64,000 bases of DNA from Fuscibacter oryzae (GCF_016765795.1 NZ_JAESVP010000007.1:62001-126000), one strand, 5' to 3'. Shown: positions 51,842 to 60,339, counted from the first letter of the stretch. A program made the numbers and translations. Notes: generated by a model from the letters alone, not told the origin.

Positions 51842-52057
51842 TTATTTGCCGTAGGCAGCCTCACGGGCGACCATGGTGATCACCGAGCGCGAGATGCCCA
51901 GATCGCTGAGGTCACGGTCGGACAGCGACCGCAGCTCACGCAGGGTTTGTTCGTAAACGCGGCGGCGCTGAAGGGCGGCGCGCAGCACGTTGAGGGTGGC
52001 AGCCAAGCGGTCGCTGAGCGAAACGCTGACGGCGCGGGTGGAGTTAGCATATGCCAT
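51842..52057 (-). CDS. ccaF1: DUF1127 protein, CcaF1-like RNA-binding protein
   Basis: A 71-residue basic protein with a C-terminal DUF1127 domain (RRRVYEQTLRELRSLSDRDLSDLGISRSVI). In R. sphaeroides the equivalent small protein CcaF1 is co-transcribed with the CcsR sRNAs, binds RNA and influences sRNA maturation; the same gene order is seen here. A GAGG ribosome site lies about 7 bases before the ATG. Co-transcription with the hairpin array is inferred from the 11-base gap. The promoter should be in 52058-52200; TTGACA on the - strand at 52161-52166 is a possible -35, but I see no convincing -10. Confidence 0.88.
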   Translation of the reverse strand: MAYANSTRAVSVSLSDRLAATLNVLRAALQRRRVYEQTLRELRSLSDRDLSDLGISRSVITMVAREAAYGK

Positions 52058-52328
52058 GTTACAGCCTCATCTTCTTCTTGGGAGCGTCTGGCCCATTCCT
52101 TAGGCTCCTTTTGTTAGCCCAAACATGGGCCATTTGCTGCAACTGCACAATAACCCCTGTTGTCAATGCCGCCATGCGGCGAGCGCATGGCTGAGTGTCT
52201 TGAATAGTTCAATGAGTGTCACGGGTTAGCTGAAGAAATGGGCGGTTTGCGAATTGCGGGGCCGACGGGGGCTTGCACTTGGGCACAAAGCGGCGAAACC
52301 TGCGCGAAACATGACTGGAGTATGAAGA
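52058..52328. other. Divergent gap between ccaF1-like gene and apbC
   Basis: This 271-base region is relatively AT-rich for this DNA and must carry promoters for both genes. No RNA gene or reading frame of note is seen. The - strand TTGACA near 52161 is the best promoter-like element. Confidence 0.4.
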
Positions 52329-53402
52329 ATGGCTGTTTCGCGCGAAGAGGTTCTGGCGGTGATCGACAGAATCGCCTGCCCCGGAGGCGGCACCCTGATC
52401 TCGCGCGATCTGGTGCGCGCCTTGCAGGTTGAGGGCGGCACGGTGCGATTCGTGATCGAGGCGGCCAGCGCCGAAGAGGCCCGCAGCCTTGGCCCGGTGC
52501 AGGTGGCGGTTGAGGCGGCCTTGCGCGCGCTGCCCGGCGTGGCTGCGGTTCAGGCGGTGATGACGGCGCATGGCCCTGCTGCCAAGGCGGCCCCGCCCAC
52601 GCTGAAGATCGGCCAGCACCCCACGCCACAGCAGGGCGGGGCGCAGCGGTTGGCGGGGGTGGACCGGATCATCGCCATCGGCTCGGGCAAGGGGGGCGTG
52701 GGCAAATCGACTGTCTCGTCGAACCTTGCGGTGGCGCTGGCGAAACAGGGGCGGCGCGTGGGCCTGCTGGATGCCGATATCTATGGCCCCAGCCAGCCGC
52801 GCATGATGGGGGTTTCCAAGCGTCCGGCCAGCCCGGATGGCAAGATCATCGAACCGCTGGTGGCCCATGGCGTCACCATGATGTCGCTGGGCCTGATGCT
52901 GAAAGAGGATGAGGCGGTCATCTGGCGCGGCCCGATGCTGATGGGTGCCTTGCAACAACTGCTGACCCAGGTGGCCTGGGGCAAACTGGATGTGCTGCTG
53001 ATCGACCTGCCGCCCGGCACGGGCGATGTGCAACTGACGCTGTGCCAGCGCACGCAACTGACCGGGGCGATTGTGGTCTCGACCCCGCAGGACGTGGCGC
53101 TGCTGGATGCGAGAAAGGCGCTGGATATGTTTTCCAAGCTGAAAACCCCGGTGCTGGGGCTGATTGAAAACATGTCCACCTATGTCTGCCCCAACTGCGG
53201 GCATGAGGAACATCTGTTCGGCCATGGTGGCGTGGCGGCCGAGGCCAAGCGGCTGGACCTGCCGTTCCTGGCCGAAATTCCGCTGTCGCTGGATGTGCGG
53301 CTGGCGGGCGATGCCGGAACGCCAGTGGCTGTGGGCGAGGGGCCGGTGGCCGACGCCTATGCCCGACTGGCGCAGCGGCTGGTGGATGGCGGGATGGCGT
53401 GA
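52329..53402 (+). CDS. apbC: ApbC/Mrp-type iron-sulfur cluster carrier ATPase
   Basis: A 357-residue P-loop protein. Residues 1-85 are a MIP18/DUF59-type domain; the ATPase part has the deviant Walker [12 protein letters not shown] near 118-128, [16 protein letters not shown] near 144, [11 protein letters not shown] near 222 and the cluster-binding CPNC near 283. It carries and transfers Fe-S clusters in the cytoplasm as a homodimer. A GGAG ribosome site lies 8 bases upstream of ATG 52329. It is divergent from the ccaF1-like gene. Confidence 0.93.
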   Translation: MAVSREEVLAVIDRIACPGGGTLISRDLVRALQVEGGTVRFVIEAASAEEARSLGPVQVAVEAALRALPGVAAVQAVMTAHGPAAKAAPPTLKIGQHPTPQQGGAQRLAGVDRIIAIGSGKGGVGKSTVSSNLAVALAKQGRRVGLLDADIYGPSQPRMMGVSKRPASPDGKIIEPLVAHGVTMMSLGLMLKEDEAVIWRGPMLMGALQQLLTQVAWGKLDVLLIDLPPGTGDVQLTLCQRTQLTGAIVVSTPQDVALLDARKALDMFSKLKTPVLGLIENMSTYVCPNCGHEEHLFGHGGVAAEAKRLDLPFLAEIPLSLDVRLAGDAGTPVAVGEGPVADAYARLAQRLVDGGMA

Positions 53403-53487
53403 GGGGGTTTTGCGTGCAGAGCACGGATCCTACTGGGCAGGAGGCTATTGGAATGGTGCGTGATTTCACGCATCATTCCACGCAGCA

Positions 53488-54501
53488 TCACACCGCGTAG
53501 TAATCCCGATACCATTCCACGAACCGCTTCACCCCTTCGCGGAACGGGGTTTGCGGCGCGTAGCCGGTCAGAGATTTCAGCAGGCCCGCGTCGGCCCAAG
53601 TGGCCGGAACATCGCCCGCCTGCATGGGCATGTAATTGCGAATGGCCTTGCGCCCGGTTTCCTGTTCAATCGCGTCGATGAAATCCATCAGGCGCACCTT
53701 GTCGGAATTGCCGATGTTGACCACGCGATAGGGCGCGGCGGGGGAAAGGCTGTCGCCTTCTGCCACTGGGCCATCGGGCACAGCGGGGGGCGTGTCGATC
53801 AGCAGGCGGATGCCGCGCACCAGATCTTCGACATAGGTAAAGTCGCGCCACATATCGCCGTGGTTATAAATGTCGATCGGCGTGCCTTCCAGAATGCCCT
53901 TGGTAAACTTGAACAGCGCCATATCGGGGCGGCCCCAGGGGCCATAGACCGTGAAAAAGCGAAACATGGTGACCGGCAGGCCATAGATATGCGCCCAGGA
54001 ATGGCCCATCGCCTCATTGGCCTTTTTCGTCGCGGCATAGATCGTCAGCGGGGTGTCGGCCTTGTCCGTCTCGCGGAAGGGCATGGCTTCATTCGCGCCG
54101 TAGACAGAGCTGGTCGAAGCCATCAACAGGTGGCGCACCTTGTGATCGCGCGCCAGCTCCATCACGTTGAAGGTGCCGGTGATGTTGGTCTCAATATAGG
54201 CGCGCGGGTTTTCAAGGCTGTAGCGCACCCCCGCCTGCCCGGCGAGGTGGACGATCACATCCGGTTTTGCCGCATCCATGGCACGGGCCAGCGCCTCGCG
54301 GTCCTCCAGCAGCGCCTCGGTCGTGGTGAAGGCCTCATTCTGGCGCAGCATGGCGTGGCGGCGCTGCTTCAGCCGCACGTCATAGTAATCGGACATCCCG
54401 TCATAGCCATGCACGCGGAACCCTTCGGCCAAGAGAAGCCGCGCAAGGTGAAAGCCGATGAAGCCGGCGGTTCCGGTGATGAAGATGGTTTCTTTGCCCA
54501 T
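53488..54501 (-). CDS. NAD-dependent nucleotide-sugar epimerase (UDP-glucuronate 4-epimerase-like)
   Basis: A 337-residue extended SDR enzyme. The NAD motif GTAGFIGFHLA lies near residue 8, the catalytic Thr/Ser in MASTSSVYGANEAMPF near 124, and YAATKK near 150 provides Tyr and Lys. RFFTVYGPWGRPDMALFKFT near 175 and the DxxRDFTYVEDLV segment are characteristic of UDP-glucuronate/galacturonate 4-epimerases used for surface polysaccharides. The start MGKETIF is fixed by the Rossmann motif. Confidence 0.88.
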   Translation of the reverse strand: MGKETIFITGTAGFIGFHLARLLLAEGFRVHGYDGMSDYYDVRLKQRRHAMLRQNEAFTTTEALLEDREALARAMDAAKPDVIVHLAGQAGVRYSLENPRAYIETNITGTFNVMELARDHKVRHLLMASTSSVYGANEAMPFRETDKADTPLTIYAATKKANEAMGHSWAHIYGLPVTMFRFFTVYGPWGRPDMALFKFTKGILEGTPIDIYNHGDMWRDFTYVEDLVRGIRLLIDTPPAVPDGPVAEGDSLSPAAPYRVVNIGNSDKVRLMDFIDAIEQETGRKAIRNYMPMQAGDVPATWADAGLLKSLTGYAPQTPFREGVKRFVEWYRDYYAV

Positions 54502-54571
54502 GCCGCCCTCGACCTTGTTTTCCAAGGTGTTAGCCGGTTTGAACAATCCTGACCAGAGGGGAGGGGCGCAT

Positions 54572-54645
54572 TGGAGGCGGGTATCGGAATCGAACCGATC
54601 TACATGGATTTGCAATCCAGCGCATAGCCTGCCTGCCCACCCGCC
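54572..54645 (-). tRNA. tRNA-Cys (anticodon GCA)
   Basis: A 74-base cloverleaf on the - strand: acceptor GGCGGGT/ACCCGCC, anticodon loop reading TTGCAAA with GCA, T-arm with GGTTCGATTCC, encoded 3' CCA. Confidence 0.95.
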
Positions 54646-54721
54646 TCGAATGTCTGGCTGAAATAGGGGAAAGCGTCAGGGGGGGCAAGGGGCTTGTCGC
54701 AGGATTTCGCGCCCGAAATGC

Positions 54722-54744
54722 AAAACGGGCCCCGAAGGACCCGT
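54722..54744 (-). terminator. Terminator after first tRNA-Gly
   Basis: A hairpin with ACGGG/CCCGT outer pairs and inner CC/GG, followed on the - strand by TTTTGC. It lies 8 bases after the tRNA-Gly 3' end. Confidence 0.65.
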
Positions 54745-54752
54745 CTGGCAAT

Positions 54753-54827
54753 TGGAGCGGGCGAAGGGATTCGAACCCTCGACCCTAACCTTGGCAAGGT
54801 TATGCTCTACCCCTGAGCTACGCCCGC
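54753..54827 (-). tRNA. tRNA-Gly (anticodon GCC), copy 1
   Basis: A 75-base cloverleaf with acceptor GCGGGCG/CGCCCGC, D-arm TAGCTCAGGGGTAGAGCA, anticodon stem-loop AACCTTGCCAAGGTT, T-arm GAGGGTTCGAATCCCTT, encoded CCA. Identical to the copy at 54949-55023. Confidence 0.97.
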
Positions 54828-54911
54828 ACTCCGTGTGCGGCGTGATAGCGGGGCCGGGGGCGAAGGGCAAGGGCCGTCGTGCGGGATTTTTGATGGGGCG
54901 GCCGGAAATGC

Positions 54912-54936
54912 AAAAGGGCACCCGAAGGTGCCCTTT
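54912..54936 (-). terminator. Terminator after second tRNA-Gly
   Basis: A perfect 10-bp stem AAAGGGCACC/GGTGCCCTTT with a 4-base loop, followed by TTTTGC on the - strand, 12 bases after the tRNA. Confidence 0.8.
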
Positions 54937-54948
54937 CAGCGATCCGAT

Positions 54949-55023
54949 TGGAGCGGGCGAAGGGATTCGAACCCTCGACCCTAACCTTGGCAAGGTTATG
55001 CTCTACCCCTGAGCTACGCCCGC
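54949..55023 (-). tRNA. tRNA-Gly (anticodon GCC), copy 2
   Basis: Identical over all 75 bases to the other copy 121 bases away. Each copy has its own terminator, so the duplication probably includes the downstream unit; the flanks differ. Confidence 0.97.
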
Positions 55024-55077
55024 ACCGTTCGGATGGCGGGGAGATAAGGGCTATGCCGCGCGCTTGCAAGGGGAAAA

Positions 55078-55112
55078 TGAAACGGGCCGCGCAATTTCCT
55101 GCGCGGCCCCGA
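55078..55112 (-). terminator. Terminator after the DegT-family gene
   Basis: A perfect 10-bp stem GGGCCGCGCA/TGCGCGGCCC with a 6-base loop, then GTTTCATTTT on the - strand, 31 bases after the stop codon at 55141. Confidence 0.8.
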
Positions 55113-55140
55113 TTATTTCACATTTCCAGTGTGTTGGCTG

Positions 55141-56346
55141 TCAGGAGGCTTTGACCGACTGCGCCGCCGCCAGCACCGCATTGGCGATATAATCCAGTTC
55201 CGCCTCGGTCAGACGGGTCGGCAGGCGCACGTCGCAGGCCCGCATCAGCATGGCGCGGGTTTGCGGCAGTTCGGGCTGCGGCCCCAGAAACTCCCAGTTC
55301 CAGAAGGCACGGGCGTTGCCTTCGGTCAGGCCAAAAATCTGCACGGTGACGCCGCGCTTTTTCGCCTCGGCCTGAAAGCGATAGGCCTCGGCATCGGTCC
55401 AGTCGCCGGCGAGGTTGAACTGGATCGAATCCGGCGCGCGTTCTTCGGGGGGCAGGGCGGGCGGCACGGTCAGGAAGGGGCTGGTGTTCAGCTGGTCCGC
55501 CACCCGGTCATGGCCCGCGCGGCCCTTGGCGACGCGGCTTGCCACCTCGGGCAGTTGGGGCCGGATGACGGCCGCCGACAGGTTCTGCATCCGCATGTTG
55601 TAAAGCGGCAGCTTGTTTTGCCACAGCATATAGCTGTTCTGCATGCCGGGATGCTTCTTCCAGTTCGACTCGTAAGCGCCCGACATGATCACGCAGCGCG
55701 CGGCCAGTTCTGGGTCATCGGTGATCAGGATGCCGCCTTCGCCCGCATTGACCAGCTTGTAGGACTGGAAGGAAAAGCAGCCGATCTTGCCGATGGTGCC
55801 GATGTTGCGGCCATGCCATTTGGTGCCCAGCGAATGCGCCGCATCCTCGACCACCGGAATGTCGCGGGCATCGCACAGCGCCATGATTGCATCCATGTCG
55901 CTGGTATGGCCGCGCATATGGCTGATCATCACGGCCTGCGCATCGTCCAGCTTGGCCGCGAAATCCGCCATGTCCACGCGGTAATTGTCGCCCACCTCAA
56001 CCAGAACCGGCACGCAATCGGCATGCACAACGGCAGAAGGCACCGCGGCAAAGGTAAAGGCCGGGATCAGCACTTTGGCCCCGCGCGGCAGGTCCAGCGC
56101 CTTGAGCGACAGGAACAGCGCCGCCGAACAGGATGCCACCGCCAGCGCATAGCGCGCGCCCAAAAGGTCGGCGAATTCCTGCTCCAGCAGAGCCACCGGC
56201 GCGCCTTCGGGTGCGGTATAGCGAAACAGGTCGCCAGAGGTCAGCAACCGCTCGATTTCCGAGCGCGCAGCCTCAGGGATCGGTTCGGACTGATGCACAT
56301 CGGGGGCAAGGGTTTGCGGGGTAAGCAGTTGGCCGTCAGGTGCCAT
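55141..56346 (-). CDS. DegT/DnrJ/EryC1/StrS-family PLP aminotransferase
   Basis: A 401-residue sugar-aminotransferase-family enzyme. SCSAALFLSLKAL near residue 72 binds the PLP phosphate, VVEDAAHSLGTKWHGRNIG near 163 holds the Asp that pairs with the pyridine N, and the Schiff-base Lys is in FSFQSYKLVNAGEGG near 191. Members aminate keto-sugars for surface polysaccharides or natural products. The epimerase at 53488-54501 nearby could supply a related sugar, but three tRNA genes lie between. It is divergent from the dusA 5' fragment. Confidence 0.87.
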   Translation of the reverse strand: MAPDGQLLTPQTLAPDVHQSEPIPEAARSEIERLLTSGDLFRYTAPEGAPVALLEQEFADLLGARYALAVASCSAALFLSLKALDLPRGAKVLIPAFTFAAVPSAVVHADCVPVLVEVGDNYRVDMADFAAKLDDAQAVMISHMRGHTSDMDAIMALCDARDIPVVEDAAHSLGTKWHGRNIGTIGKIGCFSFQSYKLVNAGEGGILITDDPELAARCVIMSGAYESNWKKHPGMQNSYMLWQNKLPLYNMRMQNLSAAVIRPQLPEVASRVAKGRAGHDRVADQLNTSPFLTVPPALPPEERAPDSIQFNLAGDWTDAEAYRFQAEAKKRGVTVQIFGLTEGNARAFWNWEFLGPQPELPQTRAMLMRACDVRLPTRLTEAELDYIANAVLAAAQSVKAS

Positions 56347-56641
56347 GTGAAGGATTCCTGAAACTGATCTTCAGGAAATCTTTAAACTCCAGATGCGCAA
56401 CAGACCAGTGACAATCCTCTGTCGCAGGCGGGATATCGCTGAAATCTTTTCTACGGGCCTGTTGGGGCAGCCTGTCTGCCCGTGCTTTTCGGTGTGGGTT
56501 TCTGGCTGAGCTTTTGGCAGCCCATGGGCATTGCGGATGATTTGCGCTAGACAAAGGCCGTCCCATTCTTGCCCGTTGCTGTCTTGCGATAGGGTGAGCC
56601 GGGAAGAATTGGCCGAAACGGCCCGGAATGAGCAAAGTCCT
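56347..56641. other. Promoter gap between DegT-family gene and dusA fragment
   Basis: A 295-base non-coding stretch between divergent genes. Small frames on both strands have no recognisable protein. It should contain the original dusA promoter. Confidence 0.45.
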
Positions 56642-56791
56642 ATGCCTGACACCATGGTGAACAAGATCGAAGCATCAGGCCACCATGGCAGCCACAGACT
56701 ATCGGTCGCCCCGATGATGGATTGGGCGTCAATATTCAGAAATAGTTATATTTTTCAGATAATTACGCCCATTGAAGTCTTCAATGTATGA
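56642..56791 (+). pseudogene. dusA: Truncated 5' end of dusA (tRNA-dihydrouridine synthase A)
   Basis: The frame from 56642 reads MPDTMVNKIEASGHHGSHRL and then SVAPMMDW, the characteristic start of DusA, which should continue TDRHCR. Instead, from 56726 it changes to ASIFRNSYIFQII and stops at 56791. Base composition also drops to AT-rich exactly there. The gene is therefore cut after about 28 codons by inserted DNA; the rest of dusA, usually with a replacement 5' end carried by the element, should be at the far junction outside this window. Confidence 0.8.
56700..56727. mobile_element. Probable prophage attachment junction in dusA
   Basis: The boundary between host dusA sequence and AT-rich inserted DNA lies within or just after the GCCCCGATGATGGATTGG segment. 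dusA is a known integration site for a family of site-specific integrases in alphaproteobacteria. The identical core should recur at the other end of the prophage, beyond base 64000. The exact crossover base cannot be fixed with one end only. Confidence 0.65.
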
Positions 56792-56884
56792 CAATTTTAG
56801 TCCCAAACGATCTGCGTCCCGGCACCGGGTGGGCCGAGCTGAGAGTTGGCTCACTTTAGCAAAACCAGTCAGGCATTCTCGCTC

Positions 56885-58120
56885 TTACAAATCCATCTTG
56901 TAGTTCAATCGCTGACACAAAGATTCTAGACGCCGCCTGTCGGCATCGCTGGACGAAAGGTTTCGAAGTGCGCGAATAACTACCTTAAGCTGATTATTTG
57001 CAAAATTCTTTCCTGCTTCTTCTGCGAACTGGATTCCTATTTCGAAGCTCCGTATCTGAGAAAAAGCGCTCTCAAGCGATAACGCGCCCACTGCCCCACG
57101 ATTTCCATCAAGCCAGCGTAGAACCTCAACTATGCGAGACTCTTCACCTTGTCCGAGCAATTGTCGAAAAATGGCGCCGCGCACCCTGCTATGGACTTTC
57201 GCATTTAAAAAGTATGCGGCATTATTTGATGGCCAATCTGATTTTGTAATGCGGGCGGCTATCCGCTCCGCGGAGTCCTGATCGCAGTCGAATCGAGCAA
57301 ATGAAAGAAACTCAATTCTTTCCCGTGCATCCGTGAGCTCGTCTAAGGCGTTCTCTATGGCGGCAGGATGAATTGATCTATTTCGAGATATTTGAGTTGT
57401 ATTCTCTTTGAGGTTAAATCCCCTCTTGCCGGTGATCCAGTAAGAATCGAGAGTCTTTGTGGCTGAAACTTTCGAAATCATGTCGCCCACGGAGAGCCCA
57501 AACGTTGAAAGATATACTCCATTCAAAACTTCCGCTGTGCCCGGTGTGATGGGGAATCCTAGTGATCCTGCTAGGTCGAATAGAGATAGGAAAAACGGAA
57601 GATTGCTCGGGTTGGCCCAGTCTTCTAGGTTTTTCAATACTCTATTAAAGTACGTATCTTCGAATCCAGAGGTGCCGGATGGCTTCCCCTTGATGGGGAA
57701 CATCATGGCGGATTTTAGTGCGTCAAATGAAAGAGTGCGCTTTCCGTCCATGCTGAATATTGGAGGGGCTGCTCCTCCGTGTTTTTCAATAAAAGCATAA
57801 ACCTGATCGTAAGATAATCTCTGAATCGTTCTACGCCTTTCACGCTGCGCTGTCTCGCGTGCGGCGATTTCGAAACGTTTTCGCTGGCTTGGTGTGAGTA
57901 TGGCCTTGGAAAAGATGGCAGATTTTCCCAGAAGCTTCGTTATATCCTCTTGGGTCAGATCAATGCTTTCAAGGTCTATTCTGAAGAGGATGCGATCCTC
58001 TGAAATGCCAGTCGCGTTCGAGGCAATTTCTACCAACTCCGATATATTTTTTGCTTCACTATCTAATATCAGGTCAACCGTCTGAAGAGCCTTGATCAAC
58101 GATAGGTATTGTTGTGTCAC
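56885..58120 (-). CDS. Unknown prophage cargo protein A (411 aa)
   Basis: I do not recognise this protein. It is 411 residues, mostly predicted helical, with a charged region near residues 75-100 (TPSQRKRFEIAARETAQRERRRTIQRL) and helical repeats toward the C-terminus that look HEAT-like in spacing. There is no signal peptide, membrane segment or obvious catalytic motif. DNA here is clearly AT-richer than all surrounding genes, indicating separate acquisition. GTG start at 58120 with a distant GGAG; it overlaps the preceding gene by 47 bases, so the two form one unit. Located between the tail operon and the attachment junction, where P2-like phages carry accessory genes. Confidence 0.7.
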   Translation of the reverse strand: MTQQYLSLIKALQTVDLILDSEAKNISELVEIASNATGISEDRILFRIDLESIDLTQEDITKLLGKSAIFSKAILTPSQRKRFEIAARETAQRERRRTIQRLSYDQVYAFIEKHGGAAPPIFSMDGKRTLSFDALKSAMMFPIKGKPSGTSGFEDTYFNRVLKNLEDWANPSNLPFFLSLFDLAGSLGFPITPGTAEVLNGVYLSTFGLSVGDMISKVSATKTLDSYWITGKRGFNLKENTTQISRNRSIHPAAIENALDELTDARERIEFLSFARFDCDQDSAERIAARITKSDWPSNNAAYFLNAKVHSRVRGAIFRQLLGQGEESRIVEVLRWLDGNRGAVGALSLESAFSQIRSFEIGIQFAEEAGKNFANNQLKVVIRALRNLSSSDADRRRLESLCQRLNYKMDL

Positions 58121-58937
58121 AGATCGTCATCTCCGCATATGGGTCATCTATTAGATTTCCGACTGAAAGGTTTTCCTGAAGTATCGCCTCTCGAAGAACC
58201 TGCCTGGCGACCGCTAGTTTCTCTTTATTCCTGGATCTATTAATGAAAGATTTCTGTCTATCTTCGTCCTTAAATTCTATATCGTATATGTCGATATCTT
58301 CACGTAAGCATCTGACTTCAATCCTTGAGACTGGTGTCATAGCGTTCGCATCGTCGCGCGCTTTGCGTTCGGCGCTTCTTTTGTCAACAATTGTGAGTCG
58401 GGGATCTGCTTCATGGTCAAAAACCGGTCCAATAATTCTTCCATTGGGGCGGATACTCCCATTTAAATTCCAAGCCTCGTATCCCTCTGAAGAAAAGGTG
58501 AATTGCTCAGAGAATGGGCTCATTTTTTGCACGGATTTTAACACCTTTGAGGTATCGCTATTGTGACTCAGGCCAGCTTCCGCGCCGATGTTTGGCTTTG
58601 GGCCAAGTGAAAGGGTTCCGGAAATGCTACGATGCTTCTTCTCTTCACTGTGATTTGTTAACTCTATCTCGGTAAGGGGTTTTGGACGCTTGACCGAGTT
58701 GCGATCTACGCTGAACCCATCAATTGGCTTCAGAAAGACAATTTGGCATTTTTTTACAGCAATCTTAAAAATGACAGATGGCTCCGCGCCGCCTCCCAGT
58801 CGTTCCTCGGTGAAGGCCACGTGTGCGTGAAGCGTGTATCTATCATTTTGATGCTTATCCCTTATATACCAAGCATCTACGATCACCAGACTTTTCAGCG
58901 ATCGATGTGTGTTGTTCGTTTCTGAGCCCTGACCCAA
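58074..58937 (-). CDS. Unknown prophage cargo protein B (287 aa)
   Basis: Also unrecognised. 287 residues; the N-terminal 110 residues look beta-rich (SLVIVDAWYIRDKHQNDRY, SVIFKIAVKKCQIVFL), the middle SISGTLSLGPKPNIGAEAGLS is Gly/Ser-rich, and the C-terminus is helical and charged. The start is taken as TTG 58937, supported by GGAGGT three bases upstream; no in-frame ATG occurs early. AT-rich like its partner and overlapping it. A toxin, defence or exclusion function is possible for such cargo but nothing in the sequence shows it. Confidence 0.7.
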   Translation of the reverse strand: MGQGSETNNTHRSLKSLVIVDAWYIRDKHQNDRYTLHAHVAFTEERLGGGAEPSVIFKIAVKKCQIVFLKPIDGFSVDRNSVKRPKPLTEIELTNHSEEKKHRSISGTLSLGPKPNIGAEAGLSHNSDTSKVLKSVQKMSPFSEQFTFSSEGYEAWNLNGSIRPNGRIIGPVFDHEADPRLTIVDKRSAERKARDDANAMTPVSRIEVRCLREDIDIYDIEFKDEDRQKSFINRSRNKEKLAVARQVLREAILQENLSVGNLIDDPYAEMTICDTTIPIVDQGSSDG

Positions 58938-59077
58938 GCTACCTCCGAAATCAGTCCAATGCGCAGTGACATGGTTCTGATCTTTGACAAGATAGGTATG
59001 TTTTGTCTAGAAGGCCTGAGCTAGGTGTTGGCAGGAAGCGATTTGCTGTGCGTTGCGTAACGGCTGATAAGCTGTTG

Positions 59078-60139
59078 CTACACCGGCGGCAGCTCGCACT
59101 GCACCCGTGTGCGCCAGCCCTGACTGTCCATCTGGTGCTGCACCTCGGCAATCAGCCATTCCCGATCGACGCCGGGGCGGAAGCCTGACAGGATAAGGCG
59201 GCCTTCTGCCATCAGGTCGGCACGGCCGGGCAGGTCAACATCCATCTGTTGCGACTTGCGATAGGCTTCCTTGGCGGCTGCATCTGCGGCGGCCGTGGCG
59301 GTTTCCTTGCTGGTGTAGGTGGTCTGCACCTTCCGCGTCGTGGTGACCTGGGCCAGCAGCTTGTCGCCATAGCTGCCATCGCCGCCCGTGGCCGATGGCG
59401 ATTCCATTTCGACTTCTTCGGTCGTGTTGGTCTTCAGGTTGCGATACTTGGTCACGACCTTCTTGACCGCCTCGGGGCGCTTGACGGCCAGCGTCCAGCG
59501 CGACACCTGTGGCGGGCGCAGCGACACCGTGGGTATCTTCTGCCCGCTGGCCGATGTGCTTTCCCCGGCCTTCACCATCACCAGCTTGCCGCCGCCCGGC
59601 TTGAAGATCAGGCCATTGTCGCGCGCCATGCGGGACAGCAGGGCCATATCGCTTTCGTCTATCTGGTCGAGGTGCCCCGGTTTCACCTTTCCCGCCTCGG
59701 CCGACACGGCGGCCTGCATCCCGTCTTCCTTGGCGATCTTGGCGACGATGGCCGAAACGGTCAGCCCATCGGGCCAGCTGCGGGTCTTGGCGTCGTTGAT
59801 CGGGGCCTTGCCGCCGTTGGTGCCGCCAAAGGGCGAGGAATAGCCGCGGATGGTCACCTGATCAGGCGGGCCGGATGCGCCGATCTCTTCGGCCACATAA
59901 AGCCCGACGACCTGCGCGGAAAAGCCATAGCCCAGCGCCACCTCAATCTCGGCCCCGGTCTTGGGCAGTTCCAGCTTGCCGAAGGGGCCACCATCCGCCA
60001 GCACGATACTGACCGTATCGCTTTGCACCCCGGCCGTGTCGGTCAACTGCATCGACACCAGCCGCTGGCGAAAGATGGCCGACATATCGGTGCCGTCCAC
60101 CGTCACGCGAACGGCGGGCGCCCAGTCCATCATCCCCAT
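59078..60139 (-). CDS. Phage late-control/baseplate hub protein D (gpD)
   Basis: A 353-residue homologue of P2 gpD, the tail-tip hub protein: WAPAVRVTVDGTDMSAIFRQRLVSMQLTDTAG at the start, then a gp27-like fold (PKTGAEIEVALGYG) and the C-terminal GRADLMAEGRLILSGFRPGVDREWLIAEVQHQMDSQGW. It follows the X gene with an overlap of 10 bases, and is the last gene of the tail operon in this direction. The 140 bases after it to the cargo genes hold nothing I can name. Confidence 0.9.
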   Translation of the reverse strand: MGMMDWAPAVRVTVDGTDMSAIFRQRLVSMQLTDTAGVQSDTVSIVLADGGPFGKLELPKTGAEIEVALGYGFSAQVVGLYVAEEIGASGPPDQVTIRGYSSPFGGTNGGKAPINDAKTRSWPDGLTVSAIVAKIAKEDGMQAAVSAEAGKVKPGHLDQIDESDMALLSRMARDNGLIFKPGGGKLVMVKAGESTSASGQKIPTVSLRPPQVSRWTLAVKRPEAVKKVVTKYRNLKTNTTEEVEMESPSATGGDGSYGDKLLAQVTTTRKVQTTYTSKETATAAADAAAKEAYRKSQQMDVDLPGRADLMAEGRLILSGFRPGVDREWLIAEVQHQMDSQGWRTRVQCELPPV

Positions 60140-60339
60140 AGCCGCACCGTTTCCGTCTCGGCGGGTTCGGCGGCGTCTGGCACGGCCACCAGCAGGCCCG
60201 CGGGCAGGCTGGGGCCGTGATCGGCAAGGCCAGGGTTCGCCTCAAGCAACAGCTCGGTCAGGCGGTTGTTCTGGCGGCCATAGACCTGCCACGCGATCCG
60301 GTCGGCGGTGTCGCCGTCCTTAGAACGATAGAAGCGCAC
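60130..60339 (-). CDS. Phage tail protein X (LysM-like)
   Basis: A 69-residue P2 gpX-like protein, with DTADRIAWQVYGRQNNRLTELLLEANPGLADHGPSLPAGLLVAVP. The GTG at 60339 is preferred over the ATG at 60360 because GGGAGG lies five bases before it and the protein then begins VRFYRSKDGDT like its relatives. It overlaps the end of U by 20 bases and the start of D by 10. Confidence 0.88.
   Translation of the reverse strand: MRFYRSKDGDTADRIAWQVYGRQNNRLTELLLEANPGLADHGPSLPAGLLVAVPDAAEPAETETVRLWG

Noticed and set aside
51126-51879. Reading frames of 140-242 codons on the + strand through the hairpin array
   Set aside because: They are produced by the repeated GGGAGGAGGAG (Gly-Arg/Arg-Arg/Glu-Glu repeats) on the strand opposite the RNA; no protein family, no ribosome site.
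54753-55023. The tRNA-Gly pair as the prophage integration site
   Set aside because: Both copies are intact with separate terminators, more than 1.6 kb from the junction, and the DusA start is clearly interrupted at 56726 instead.
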